NCBI GenBank assembly: GCA_014841835.1
Contig: JACYUQ010000002.1
Coordinates: 1,054,001-1,118,000 of the forward strand
Direction: 5' to 3'
DNA length: 64,000 nucleotides
DNA from: Oxalobacteraceae sp. CFBP 13730
GTDB lineage: Bacteria; Pseudomonadota; Gammaproteobacteria; Burkholderiales; Burkholderiaceae_D
Shown here: piece by piece, positions 17,560 to 26,275 of the stretch
Layout of the letters: every line of letters begins with the position of its first letter
Numbering within the stretch: position 1 is the stretch's first letter
The notes under the pieces: generated by a model
Databases searched by the model: none
What the model was told of the DNA's origin: nothing
Seen by the model: only the letters and a program-made list of their open reading frames with translations
Made by a program: the position numbers and the translations under genes

Positions 17560-18642
17560 ATGAAAACCCACAAGATCGCCGTGATCGCCGGCGACGGCAT
17601 CGGCAAGGAAGTCATGCCAGAAGGCCTGCGCGCCCTGGACGCCACCGCCAAGCGCTTCGGCATCCACCTCGAATTCACCACGTTTGAATGGGCCGACTGC
17701 GACTACTACGTCAAGCACGGCAAGATGATGCCGGACGACTGGCGCGCGCAGCTCTCGGGCTTCGAGGCCATTTTCTTCGGCGCGGTCGGCATGCCCGACA
17801 TCGTCCCCGACCATATTTCGCTGTGGGGCTCCCTGCTCAAGTTCCGGCGCGAGTTCGACCAGTACGTCAATCTGCGCCCGGTGCGCCTGATGCCCGGTGT
17901 GCCCTGCCCGCTCGCCAACAAGAAGCCGGGCGACATCGACTTCTACGTCGTGCGCGAAAACACCGAGGGCGAATACTCGTCGGTCGGCGGCAAGATGTTC
18001 GAAGGGACCGACCGCGAATTCGTGCTGCAGGAATCGGTCTTCACGCGCCACGGCACCGACCGCATCCTCAAGTATGCATTCGACCTGGCCCAGAGCCGTC
18101 CTAAAAAGCACCTGACCGCCGCCACCAAATCGAACGGCATCTCGATCTCGATGCCGTACTGGGACGAGCGCGTGGCCGCCATGGGCGAACAGTACGCCGA
18201 CGTCAAATGGGACAAGTACCACATCGACATCCTGTGCGCGCGCTTCGTGATTTCGCCCGAGCGCTTCGACGTCGTCGTGGCATCGAACCTGTTCGGCGAC
18301 ATCCTGTCGGACCTCGGCCCGGCCTGTACCGGCACGATCGGCATTGCACCGTCGGCCAACCTGAACCCGGACCGCACCTTCCCGTCGCTGTTCGAGCCGG
18401 TGCACGGCTCGGCCCCCGACATCTACGGCAAGAACATCGCCAACCCCATTGCGATGATCTGGTCGGGCGCGATGATGCTCGAGTTCCTGGGCCAGGGCGA
18501 CGCCAACTACACGGCCGCGCATGACGCCATGCTGGGCGCGATCGAGCGCTGCCTGGTCGAGGGTCCGCGCACGCCCGACATGGGTGGCACGGCCAACACC
18601 ACTGACGTGGGTCAGGCCGTCACGCGCTACCTAGAGGCTTAA
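17560..18642 (+). CDS. Tartrate/D-malate dehydrogenase (isopropylmalate dehydrogenase superfamily)
   Basis: This 360-residue NAD-dependent beta-decarboxylating dehydrogenase has the N-terminal IAVIAGDGIGKEV, the substrate-loop RENTEGEYSSVGG, and the metal-site FDVVVASNLFGDILSDLG. The NAD site is in EPVHGSAPDIYGKNIANP. The NLRPVRLMPGV region and overall length match the tartrate dehydrogenase/DmlA/TtuC branch rather than LeuB. It would oxidise D-malate to pyruvate and CO2, and (meso- or L-) tartrate to oxaloglycolate or glycerate. aggag lies before the ATG. Divergent from a LysR gene and near tarD, it fits a tartrate-utilisation block. Whether malate or tartrate is the main substrate cannot be told from sequence. 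Confidence 0.88.
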   Translation: MKTHKIAVIAGDGIGKEVMPEGLRALDATAKRFGIHLEFTTFEWADCDYYVKHGKMMPDDWRAQLSGFEAIFFGAVGMPDIVPDHISLWGSLLKFRREFDQYVNLRPVRLMPGVPCPLANKKPGDIDFYVVRENTEGEYSSVGGKMFEGTDREFVLQESVFTRHGTDRILKYAFDLAQSRPKKHLTAATKSNGISISMPYWDERVAAMGEQYADVKWDKYHIDILCARFVISPERFDVVVASNLFGDILSDLGPACTGTIGIAPSANLNPDRTFPSLFEPVHGSAPDIYGKNIANPIAMIWSGAMMLEFLGQGDANYTAAHDAMLGAIERCLVEGPRTPDMGGTANTTDVGQAVTRYLEA

Positions 18643-18705
18643 GCCACGCCCCGGTTGGCCAGTGCTATTGTTGGGGTCCTTACAGCACAATCAACCGGAG
18701 CCACC

Positions 18706-19188
18706 ATGCAACCGCACGAATCGACCGAACTGGAATACGTTGGCTTCTGGGCACGCACCGGCGCGGCGCTCATCGACAGCATCCTGGTGATGATCGTCGT
18801 GCTGCCACTGCTCTACGCAATCTACGGCGCCGCGTATTGGGACAGCACTGCGATGGTCATGGGCCCGGCGGACTTCATCATCAACTGGGTCCTGCCGGCC
18901 GCCTTCGTGCTGGTCCTGTGGATCAAGCTCTCGGCCACCCCGGGCAAGCTGGCCATCCGCGCGATCATTGTCGACGCGCGTACGGGCGGCAAGCCAAGCA
19001 CGCGCCAGTTCATCATCCGCTATCTTGGCTACTACGTCTCGATGATCCCGCTGTTCCTGGGCATTCTCTGGGTCGGCTTCGACGCGCGCAAGCAGGGCTG
19101 GCACGACAAGATGGCAGGCACCGTCGTCGTGCGGCGCAAGGGCGGCGCGACGCAACCCGTCAAATTCGACGCCACCGACCGCGCCTGA
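18706..19188 (+). CDS. RDD-family membrane protein
   Basis: This 160-residue protein has the RDD motif near the N-terminus (YVGFWARTGAALIDSILVMI, with the Arg of helix 1 and Asp) and three membrane helices. The conserved LSATPGKLAIRAIIVDARTG follows helix 2. ATG 18706 follows an accggag ribosome site. RDD proteins are small membrane proteins of uncertain function, some linked to ion or small-molecule transport. Its TGA (19186-19188) directly abuts the stop of tarD on the other strand. Confidence 0.8.
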   Translation: MQPHESTELEYVGFWARTGAALIDSILVMIVVLPLLYAIYGAAYWDSTAMVMGPADFIINWVLPAAFVLVLWIKLSATPGKLAIRAIIVDARTGGKPSTRQFIIRYLGYYVSMIPLFLGILWVGFDARKQGWHDKMAGTVVVRRKGGATQPVKFDATDRA

Positions 19189-20355
19189 TCAATCGGTCAG
19201 CCTGCGCATCTGCGCAATCAGATCGGCCTTGCCTTCGAAACCGATCCCCGGCAGATCCGGCATCGTGATGTGCCCATTCTCGACCTTGACGCCATCCGGG
19301 AAGCCGCCGTACGGTTGGAACAGGTCGGGATACGATTCGTTCCCGCCCAGCCCCAGGCCGGCGGCGATATTCAGTGACATCTGGTGCCCGCCGTGCGGGA
19401 TGCAGCGCTTGGCCGACCACCCGTGTTCCTTGAGCATATCGAGCGTGCGCAGATACTCCACCAGGCCATAACTGAGCGCGCAATCGAATTGCAGCCAGTC
19501 GCGATCAGCGCGCATGCCGCCATGGCGAATCAGGTTGCGCGCATCCTGCATCGAAAACAGGTTCTCGCCGGTGGCCATCGGATTGGCGTAGTAGTTGCGC
19601 AGCGTCGCCTGCAGCTCGTAATCGAGCGGGTCGCCGGCTTCTTCGTACCAGAACAGATCGTATTGCGAGAGCGCCTTGGCGTAGCGGATCGCCGTGTCCA
19701 GATCGAAGCGGCCGTTGGCGTCGACCGCCAGCTTCTGCCCGTCGCCCAGCACACTCAGGATCGAGTCGATGCGGCGCAGGTCTTCGTCGAGCGAGTCCCC
19801 GCCAATCTTCTTCTTGACCACGGTGTAGCCGCGATCGAGATAGCTGCGCATCTCGTCTTTCAGCTTGCCGTGGTCCTGCCCCGGATAATAGTAGCCACCG
19901 GCCGCATACACGAACACGCGGCGCTCCGGCCGGCCATTGCCATAGCGGTCGGCCAGCAACTGGAACAGCGGCACGCCCGCGATCTTGGCCGTCGCATCCC
20001 ACACCGCCATGTCGATGGTGCCGATGGCCACCGAACGCTCGCCGTGACCACCCGGCTTTTCGTTGGTGAACATCGTTTGCCAGATCTTGTGCGGATCGAG
20101 GTTCGCGCCCTTATCGTCCTGCAGCGAGACAGGATCTGCCTCGAGAATGCGCGGGATGAAACGCTCGCGCATCAGCGTGCCCTGGCCATAGCGGCCGTTG
20201 GAGTTGAAGCCGTAGCCGATCACGGGTTTGCCATCGCGGATCACATCGGTCACCACGGCGACCACGCTCAGCGTCATCTTGCTGAAGTCAATGTAGGCGT
20301 TACGGATCGGGGAGCTGATTGGAACGGTCTGCTCGCGGATGTCGACGATTCTCAT
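19189..20355 (-). CDS. tarD: D(-)-tartrate dehydratase (enolase superfamily)
   Basis: This 388-residue mandelate-racemase-type enolase-superfamily enzyme dehydrates D-tartrate to oxaloacetate. It matches from memory the Bradyrhizobium D-tartrate dehydratase in length and sequence throughout. That includes NAYIDFSKM near the N-terminus, NSNGRYGQG, the general base Lys183 in KxK (181-183), metal ligands Asp212, Glu238 and Glu264, and His321 in IPHGGHQMSLN. These are offset by one from the published residues Lys184, Asp213, Glu239, Glu265 and His322. ATG 20355 was preferred over 20370 because agaggc sits at ribosome-site distance. A LysR regulator diverges from it across a 60-bp gap. Confidence 0.92.
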   Translation of the reverse strand: MRIVDIREQTVPISSPIRNAYIDFSKMTLSVVAVVTDVIRDGKPVIGYGFNSNGRYGQGTLMRERFIPRILEADPVSLQDDKGANLDPHKIWQTMFTNEKPGGHGERSVAIGTIDMAVWDATAKIAGVPLFQLLADRYGNGRPERRVFVYAAGGYYYPGQDHGKLKDEMRSYLDRGYTVVKKKIGGDSLDEDLRRIDSILSVLGDGQKLAVDANGRFDLDTAIRYAKALSQYDLFWYEEAGDPLDYELQATLRNYYANPMATGENLFSMQDARNLIRHGGMRADRDWLQFDCALSYGLVEYLRTLDMLKEHGWSAKRCIPHGGHQMSLNIAAGLGLGGNESYPDLFQPYGGFPDGVKVENGHITMPDLPGIGFEGKADLIAQMRRLTD

Positions 20356-20415
20356 GGCGGTGCCTCTCATGTGCTGATTGAACGAGACACCAGATTATTC
20401 GCTGCAGGGGCGGTT

Positions 20416-21345
20416 ATGATTGAATCTCTTTCACAGGATTCTTCACCCAAAGTGAACAATGATCTCGCCTCGCATCTCGAATTCTTTGTGCTGCTGGCCC
20501 GCCACGGCAGCCTGAGCGCCGCTGCGCGCGCGCTCGACCTGACGCCGCCGGCTGCCACCAAGCGCCTGGCGCAGCTCGAAGAGCGCCTGGGCGTGCGGCT
20601 CGTGAACCGCACCACGCGCACCAGCAGCCTCACACCCGAGGGCGAAACCTATCTGCATTACGCGACGCGCATCCTGGCCGACCTGCACGAAATGGAAGAA
20701 GCCGTATCGAGCACGCGCGCCGTGCCGCGCGGCCTGCTGCGGGTGAATGCATCGCTTGGCTTCGGGCGCACGACGATCGCGCCGCTGGTGTCCACGTTTG
20801 CACAGCGCTACCCGCAGGTGGAGGTGCAGCTCGACGTCACCGACCGGCCGGTGGACCTCGTCGCGGACGGTATCGACCTGGCGATCCGCTTTGGCGAGTT
20901 GCCCGACCAGCGCCTGGTCGCGCGCCGCATCATGTCGAACCGGCGCCTCCTGTGCGCGTCGCCGCACTACCTGGAACGGCATGGCATGCCTGCCAGCCTG
21001 GCGGAGCTGGCCAACCACCGCTGCATCGTGCACCGGCAGAACGACGAGGCGCACGGCGTCTGGCGTCTGGAACATGAAGGCCGCGCCGTGTCGGTCAAGG
21101 TTCAGGGTGCGCTGTCGAGCAACGACGGCGACATCGTGCTGGGCTGGGCGCTCGATGGCCACGGCATCCTGGTGCGCTCGGAGTGGGACTTGGCAAAGTA
21201 CGTCGACAGCGGCCGCCTGCGCATCGTGCTGCCCGGGTACGCGCAGCCCGAGGCCGACCTGTTCGTCGTCTATCCGAACAAGCGCCGGCAATCGGCGCGG
21301 GCACGTGCCTTCATCGATTTTCTGGTGGCGCACTTCGGGGCCTGA
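20416..21345 (+). CDS. LysR-family regulator divergent from tarD
   Basis: This 309-residue LysR protein has its helix-turn-helix at about 20-80 (HGSLSAAARALDLTPPAATKRLAQLEERLG) and an effector-binding domain from about 105. The 60-bp gap to tarD on the opposite strand is short enough to hold one shared operator, so it probably controls tarD with tartrate as a likely effector. It resembles the DmlR-like regulator at 16548 (for example VNASLGFGRTTIAPLVS and LSSNDGDIVLGWALDGHGI), so the two may be paralogues serving the same pathway. Confidence 0.85.
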   Translation: MIESLSQDSSPKVNNDLASHLEFFVLLARHGSLSAAARALDLTPPAATKRLAQLEERLGVRLVNRTTRTSSLTPEGETYLHYATRILADLHEMEEAVSSTRAVPRGLLRVNASLGFGRTTIAPLVSTFAQRYPQVEVQLDVTDRPVDLVADGIDLAIRFGELPDQRLVARRIMSNRRLLCASPHYLERHGMPASLAELANHRCIVHRQNDEAHGVWRLEHEGRAVSVKVQGALSSNDGDIVLGWALDGHGILVRSEWDLAKYVDSGRLRIVLPGYAQPEADLFVVYPNKRRQSARARAFIDFLVAHFGA

Positions 21346-21364
21346 CGGCGCGCTGAGCGGACGC

Positions 21365-21394
21365 AAAAACGGCCCCGATCGGGGCCGTTTTTTT
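21365..21394. terminator. Bidirectional intrinsic terminator between lysR and maeB
   Basis: The perfect stem formed by acggcccc (369-end) and its complement ggggccgt around a gatc centre is flanked by an A tract on the left and a T tract (21388-21394) on the right. It can end transcription from both the LysR gene and the convergent malic enzyme gene. Confidence 0.85.
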
Positions 21395-21435
21395 GCCAAT
21401 ACACCAGGGCCAGGGCCCGGCCCCGGTGATCGCCC

Positions 21436-23637
21436 TTACTTCACACCCGCCGCTGCCAGCGCCGTCATGTTGACGATGCGGCGCACGGTGGCGCTCGGGC
21501 TCAGGATGTGCACCGACTTGGCCGCGCCCAGCAGGATCGGGCCCACGGTCACGCCCTTGCCCGCGGCAACCTTGAGCACGTTGAACAGGATGTTGGCGGC
21601 GTCCAGCGACGGCATCACCAGCAGGTTCGCGCTGCCCGAGTAACCCGCGTCGATCTTGTACAGGTCACGGATTTCTTCCGACAGCGCAGCGTCGCCGTGG
21701 ATCTCGCCGACCACCGCCAGCTCGGGCGACTGCTCGGCCAGCAGCGCGCGTGCTTCGCGCATGCGCTTGGCGGACGGGCGCTCGGACGAACCTTGCGACG
21801 AGTGCGACAAGAGCGCGGCCTTCGGCTCGAGGCCAAAGTGCTGCAGCGTCTCGGCTGCCAGGCGCGTGATGGCGGCCAGTTCCTGGGCGCTTGGCTGCTC
21901 GTTCACGTAGGTGTCGGTGATGAACAGCGTGAACTTGTCGAGCACCAGCGCATTCATCGCGGCCAGCACTTCAGCGCCCGGCGCCACGCCGATTTCGCTG
22001 CGCACGTGCTCCAGATGGTCGTCGTAGCAGCCGGTCATGCCGCAGATCAGCGCATCGACCGTACCCGCCGCCAGCAGACGCGTGCCCTGCAGCGTCGTAT
22101 CGGCTTCGGCCGCAATGACGGTGTAGTCCGCGCCTTCACGCAGACGCAGGCCCGCATCCTTGATGGCGCGCTGCAGGACCGACGTGTCGCCGATCAGCAC
22201 CGGATGGGCGATGCCCTCGTCGACCACGGCCTGCACCGCGCGCAGCACGCGTGGCTCGGTCGCTTCGGCGTACGCCACTTTGCGCACATCGGCGCGTGCC
22301 TTGTCGAACACCGGCTTCATGAAGAAACCGGTGTGATAGATCATCTGGCCCAGCTTGTCGCGGTAAGCGTCCATGTCGGTGATCGGGCGCGTTGCCACGC
22401 CCGATGCGGCGGCAGCTTCGGCCACGCGCGGCGCGATCGCGCCGAGCAGGCGTGGATCGAACGGCTTCGGAATGATGTACTCGGGGCCAAAGGCCAGGTC
22501 CTGGCCTTCGTAGGCCAGCGCCACCACGTCGCTCGCTTCGGCTTCGGCCAGTTCGGCGATCGCGGTCACGCAGGCGAGCTTCATTTCGTCGGTGATGCGC
22601 GTGGCGCCGCAATCGAGCGCGCCGCGGAAGATGTACGGGAAGCACAGCACGTTGTTGACCTGGTTCGGATAGTCCGAACGGCCGGTGGCGATGATGACGT
22701 CCGGGCGCGCGGCCTTGGCCACTTCAGGACGGATCTCCGGTTCGGGATTGGCCAGCGCCAGGATGACCGGCTTGTCGGCCATCGTCTTGACCATGTCGCC
22801 CGTCAACACGCCGGCGGTCGAGCAGCCCAGGAACACGTCGGCGTCCTTGACCACATCGGCCAGCACGCGCGCATCGGTCGCCTGCGCATAGCGCGCCTTG
22901 TTCTCTTCCATATTGGCGTCGCGGCCCTGCCAGATCACGCCGCGCGAGTCGACGACGTAGATGTTCTCCTGCTTCACGCCCAGCAGCACCATCATGTCCA
23001 GGCAGGCAATCGCTGCGGCGCCGGCGCCGGAGGCGACCAGCTTGATCTGGCCGATGTCCTTGCCGACGACTTTCATGGCATTGAGCAGCGCGGCGGTCGA
23101 GATGATCGCGGTGCCGTGCTGGTCGTCGTGGAAGACCGGGATGTTCATGCGCTCACGCAGCTTCTTCTCGATGTAGAAGCATTCCGGCGCCTTGATGTCT
23201 TCGAGGTTGATGCCGCCGACGGTCGGCTCGAGCATCGCGATCGCGTCGATCAGCTTGTCCGGATCGAGTTCGTCCAGTTCCAGGTCGAACACGTCGACAC
23301 CGGCAAATTTCTTGAACAGGCACCCCTTGCCTTCCATGACCGGCTTGGCGGCCAGCGGACCGATATTGCCCAGGCCGAGCACTGCGGTGCCGTTGGTGAT
23401 CACCGCCACCAGGTTGCCGCGCGACGTGTAATCGAACGCGGTGGCCGGATCGGCAGCGATTTCTTCGCAGGCGTACGCCACGCCCGGCGAATAGGCCAGC
23501 GACAGGTCACGCTGGTTCGACAGCGGTTTGGTGGCGATCACTTCGATCTTGCCGCGGGTCGGGCTGCGGTGGTATTCCAGCGCGTCGATCCGCAACTGGG
23601 TGTTCTGTGCTTCGTTCAGCGTACTGTCGGTGCTCAT
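21436..23637 (-). CDS. maeB: NADP-dependent malic enzyme with phosphotransacetylase-like domain
   Basis: This 733-residue hybrid malic enzyme decarboxylates malate to pyruvate, forming NADPH. The malic N-terminal and NAD-binding domains (about 1-425) show [25 protein letters not shown] and the GAGAAAIAC nucleotide loop. The C-terminal half (about 430-733) is a phosphotransacetylase-like domain ([26 protein letters not shown]). In MaeB this domain is regulatory, not catalytic. ATG 23637 follows aggaagagc. It stands alone, ended by the terminator at 21365, and supplies the malate-to-pyruvate step next to the tartrate genes. Confidence 0.95.
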   Translation of the reverse strand: MSTDSTLNEAQNTQLRIDALEYHRSPTRGKIEVIATKPLSNQRDLSLAYSPGVAYACEEIAADPATAFDYTSRGNLVAVITNGTAVLGLGNIGPLAAKPVMEGKGCLFKKFAGVDVFDLELDELDPDKLIDAIAMLEPTVGGINLEDIKAPECFYIEKKLRERMNIPVFHDDQHGTAIISTAALLNAMKVVGKDIGQIKLVASGAGAAAIACLDMMVLLGVKQENIYVVDSRGVIWQGRDANMEENKARYAQATDARVLADVVKDADVFLGCSTAGVLTGDMVKTMADKPVILALANPEPEIRPEVAKAARPDVIIATGRSDYPNQVNNVLCFPYIFRGALDCGATRITDEMKLACVTAIAELAEAEASDVVALAYEGQDLAFGPEYIIPKPFDPRLLGAIAPRVAEAAAASGVATRPITDMDAYRDKLGQMIYHTGFFMKPVFDKARADVRKVAYAEATEPRVLRAVQAVVDEGIAHPVLIGDTSVLQRAIKDAGLRLREGADYTVIAAEADTTLQGTRLLAAGTVDALICGMTGCYDDHLEHVRSEIGVAPGAEVLAAMNALVLDKFTLFITDTYVNEQPSAQELAAITRLAAETLQHFGLEPKAALLSHSSQGSSERPSAKRMREARALLAEQSPELAVVGEIHGDAALSEEIRDLYKIDAGYSGSANLLVMPSLDAANILFNVLKVAAGKGVTVGPILLGAAKSVHILSPSATVRRIVNMTALAAAGVK

Positions 23638-23778
23638 GCTCTTCCTATGCTTATTGGGTGATGCGGCGTGGGAGGCGGGGCCGCCACAAGGCGTGCGCGC
23701 TACGATCCTCCCATTGTTGGGCAAACATTCTAGCCGAACCGACACCATCGCGTGCGCGACCGGTTCCCGCACGATCGT

Positions 23779-24672
23779 TCACATTTTCTGCACGTTCAGC
23801 AGTTCGACGAAGCGCGTTGCCGCCATACCCAGCGGCCGTTCTTCGGTCCACACGATGTCGACGAAGAAGCGCAGCACGTTGGTCAGATTGGCGGTCGGGA
23901 TCTCGACCAGCTCACCGCCCTGCACCGCCTCGCGCACCTGGCTCGCCGGCAGCCACGCCCAGCCCAGGCCCGCCTTGACCAGCGCCAGTGCGGCAATCGG
24001 GCTATCGGTCTTCCACTGGAGCGACGACATCGCGATGCGCTGGTCCACCTGGTCGGTGTCGCGTCCCGCCACGACGATCTGGCGCTGCAGCAGCAGATCG
24101 GTATCGCGCACCTTTGCCTGCTCGGCTCCCTTGAACATCGGATGGGCGCGCGCCGCCACCGCCACCAGGCGCTCCTCGGCCACTTCCTGGAATGCCTGAT
24201 ACGGCGCCGCGCCGTAGCGTTCGAAGACCAGCGCCAGGTCGGCGCGCCCGCTGCGCACCATCGCCAGCGCATCGGCCTGCGGCGCGGTCAGCACCTCGAC
24301 CTGCAGCAGCGGATGCTCGAGTGCCAGCGCGTGCAGCGCAGCGCTCCATGGCACGGTGCCCAGCAGTTCGGGCACGAGCGCCAGCGTCAGCGACGCTTCC
24401 AGGCCCTGGCTCAGTGACAGCGCATGCACGTTCAGACGCTGCAATCCCTCGGCCAGCAGGCGCGCCTGCGGCAGCAGCGCCAGTGCCTGCGCTGTCGGTA
24501 CCGGATTGCGGCCGGTGCGGTCGAACAGCTGCACGTCGAGCTGCGCTTCGAGATTTGCGATCGCCATGCTGATGGCGGACGGCACGCGACCGAGCGCGCG
24601 CGCGGCTGCGGAAAACGAGCCGTGGTCGATCGCTGCCAGGAAGGCTTTTACATTGTCGAGGTCAAACGCCAT
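23779..24672 (-). CDS. LysR-family regulator divergent from sugE
   Basis: This 297-residue LysR protein has its DNA-binding domain at 1-62 ([30 protein letters not shown]) and a type-2 periplasmic-binding-like domain behind it. It is divergent from the small exporter gene at 24754 with an 81-bp gap, so it may regulate that gene. LysR genes of this subgroup also occur beside unrelated transporters, so the target is uncertain. Confidence 0.8.
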   Translation of the reverse strand: MAFDLDNVKAFLAAIDHGSFSAAARALGRVPSAISMAIANLEAQLDVQLFDRTGRNPVPTAQALALLPQARLLAEGLQRLNVHALSLSQGLEASLTLALVPELLGTVPWSAALHALALEHPLLQVEVLTAPQADALAMVRSGRADLALVFERYGAAPYQAFQEVAEERLVAVAARAHPMFKGAEQAKVRDTDLLLQRQIVVAGRDTDQVDQRIAMSSLQWKTDSPIAALALVKAGLGWAWLPASQVREAVQGGELVEIPTANLTNVLRFFVDIVWTEERPLGMAATRFVELLNVQKM

Positions 24673-24753
24673 CTGTCAACTCCATTGATAGGTACTGACT
24701 TTTTTCATCACCAGATTCGACATAATATCGGGCCTCACACAATCGGAGGCGAT

Positions 24754-25074
24754 ATGGTCTGGATACTGCTGGTCCTTGCAGGACTGTTTGAAATTGTCTG
24801 GGCCGTTGGCCTGAAATACACGGAAGGCTTCACGCGCCTGTGGCCAACGGTGGGCACAGTGGCTGCCATGATCGTCAGCTTCGGCCTGCTGGCCCAGGTG
24901 CTCAAGACGCTGCCGATCGGCACCGCCTACGCGATCTGGACGGGGATCGGCGCCGTCGGTACGGCCCTCGTGGGCATCATCGTGCTTGGTGAATCGGCGT
25001 CACCGGCGCGGCTGGCGTGCATCGGCATGATCGCGGCGGGCATCGTCGGACTCAAGCTGGTTTCTGCACACTGA
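24754..25074 (+). CDS. sugE: SMR-family exporter SugE/Gdx (guanidinium)
   Basis: This 106-residue small multidrug resistance protein has four membrane helices. The essential Glu of helix 1 is in [24 protein letters not shown], and helix 3 has the [18 protein letters not shown] signature. The FTRL-P and GLKY features place it in the SugE/Gdx group, whose members export guanidinium and some quaternary ammonium ions in exchange for protons, rather than the EmrE group. A cggagg ribosome site precedes ATG 24754. No guanidine riboswitch is evident in the short leader, so control probably lies with the divergent LysR. Confidence 0.9.
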   Translation: MVWILLVLAGLFEIVWAVGLKYTEGFTRLWPTVGTVAAMIVSFGLLAQVLKTLPIGTAYAIWTGIGAVGTALVGIIVLGESASPARLACIGMIAAGIVGLKLVSAH

Positions 25075-25288
25075 GGTCATTGCGGGAAATGAATCGACAA
25101 ATCGTTAGGACATTCTGGAAAAGCCGTGTATCTTCAACGATGCACCACATCAAGTCGTTGTTATTGTTGGCTTTTCTCTCCCGCCTCGCCTCTTCCGGCA
25201 GTCCAGTTTGATTCCCCCGCTTTTATCTTCTCTTGGTTGAACGTGCGTATTGGGCGATTTTGCCCATGTCACTGCAAAGGAATTCAAC

Positions 25289-25498
25289 ATGACTACCCAA
25301 ACCGGCACCGTAAAATGGTTCAACGACGCAAAAGGCTTCGGCTTCATCACGCCTGACGGCGGCGGCGACGACCTGTTCGCGCACTTCCAGGACATTCAAT
25401 CGGAAGGCTTCAAGAGCCTGGCCGAAAATCAGCGCGTGTCGTTCGAGCGCTCGACCGGCCCTAAAGGCGAAAAAGCCGGCAACATCTGCGCAATCTGA
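25289..25498 (+). CDS. Cold-shock protein, CspA family
   Basis: This 69-residue single OB-fold nucleic-acid-binding protein has both RNP motifs intact (KGFGFIT and DLFAHF). It starts at ATG 25289 after aaagga. The 214-bp gap before it is long enough for the extended structured leader usual in cold-shock genes, though I cannot fold it here. A strong terminator follows at 25565. Confidence 0.93.
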   Translation: MTTQTGTVKWFNDAKGFGFITPDGGGDDLFAHFQDIQSEGFKSLAENQRVSFERSTGPKGEKAGNICAI

Positions 25499-25564
25499 TG
25501 CTGCCCTCGTGACGCTGCAGCGCGCACCACGCAGATAGCGTGGGCGCAGCCGCAGCGCACATTG

Positions 25565-25590
25565 AAAGCCCGCCAATCGGCGGGCTTTTT
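25565..25590 (+). terminator. Intrinsic terminator of the cold-shock gene
   Basis: An 8-bp GC-rich stem (agcccgcc with ggcgggct, loop aatc) is preceded by an A run and followed by a T run at 25586-25590. The A tract also makes it usable for the convergent nitroreductase gene. Confidence 0.85.
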
Positions 25591-25614
25591 GCTGTCCGGA
25601 CGTTCAACGCGACC

Positions 25615-26202
25615 TTACAAACTACTCAGAAACTGGCTCACATCTGGCCGCACACGTGGTGCTTTCACGGTCGACGCCGTACCCAGACCGATGAAGCAGA
25701 TAGCCTGCTCGTGCGCATCCAGCCCAAGCAACGTGCGCATGCCACCAAAATCCATCGCCGCGCCGCTGGCCAGGCCACTTGCAAAGCCCAGCAACTGAGC
25801 TGCCACCAGCATGTTCTGGATCGCGCAGCCGAGCGACACGAGTTTTTCGTGCGCCGGAATGATGGTGCCCGGTTCGTCGCACAGCACCGCCACCAGCAGG
25901 CATGGCGCGCGCAGGGCCTTGTCGTGCGCCGTGGCGAGCGCCTCGTCGCCGCAGGCCGGATCCCGCGCCAGCACGGCGGCAGCAAACACGTCACCCAGCA
26001 GATGCCGCTTGTTCTGGGGGATCAGGATGAAGCGCCACGGCCGCAGCAGGCCGTGGTCAGGCGCCTGCGCGCCGGCTTCGACGATGCGCCGCAGGGCTGC
26101 GTCGTCCGGGCCGGGCACGACGAGACGGCGCAGCGTGTAGTTGCGCCGTGCGGCCAGGATGGTCAGGAAATCGTCGGCGCCAGCCGGATACTCGGTTTGC
26201 AT
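25615..26202 (-). CDS. Nitroreductase family protein (YdjA-like)
   Basis: This 195-residue FMN-dependent oxidoreductase has the start FLTILAARRNY for phosphate binding, the RPWRFILI segment, and the C-terminal ICFIGLGTA that closes the FMN site. The short length and sequence pattern fit the YdjA branch, homodimers that reduce nitro compounds or quinones with NAD(P)H; the natural substrate is unknown. ATG 26202 was chosen since it starts at the conserved N-terminus. It ends close to the cold-shock terminator and begins 73 bp after the end of the PepSY reductase gene, also on the minus strand. Confidence 0.85.
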   Translation of the reverse strand: MQTEYPAGADDFLTILAARRNYTLRRLVVPGPDDAALRRIVEAGAQAPDHGLLRPWRFILIPQNKRHLLGDVFAAAVLARDPACGDEALATAHDKALRAPCLLVAVLCDEPGTIIPAHEKLVSLGCAIQNMLVAAQLLGFASGLASGAAMDFGGMRTLLGLDAHEQAICFIGLGTASTVKAPRVRPDVSQFLSSL

Positions 26203-26275
26203 GGCGCCAGTATAGCGACAGCGCCGCCGATCCGCCGGGATGCGACGAACGACGCCAAGCACGTACGGTACGTGC

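Noticed and set aside
24673..24753. Guanidine riboswitch before sugE
   Set aside because: The leader is only about 80 nt, and I could not find the paired ACGR-loop hairpins or the longer class I core.
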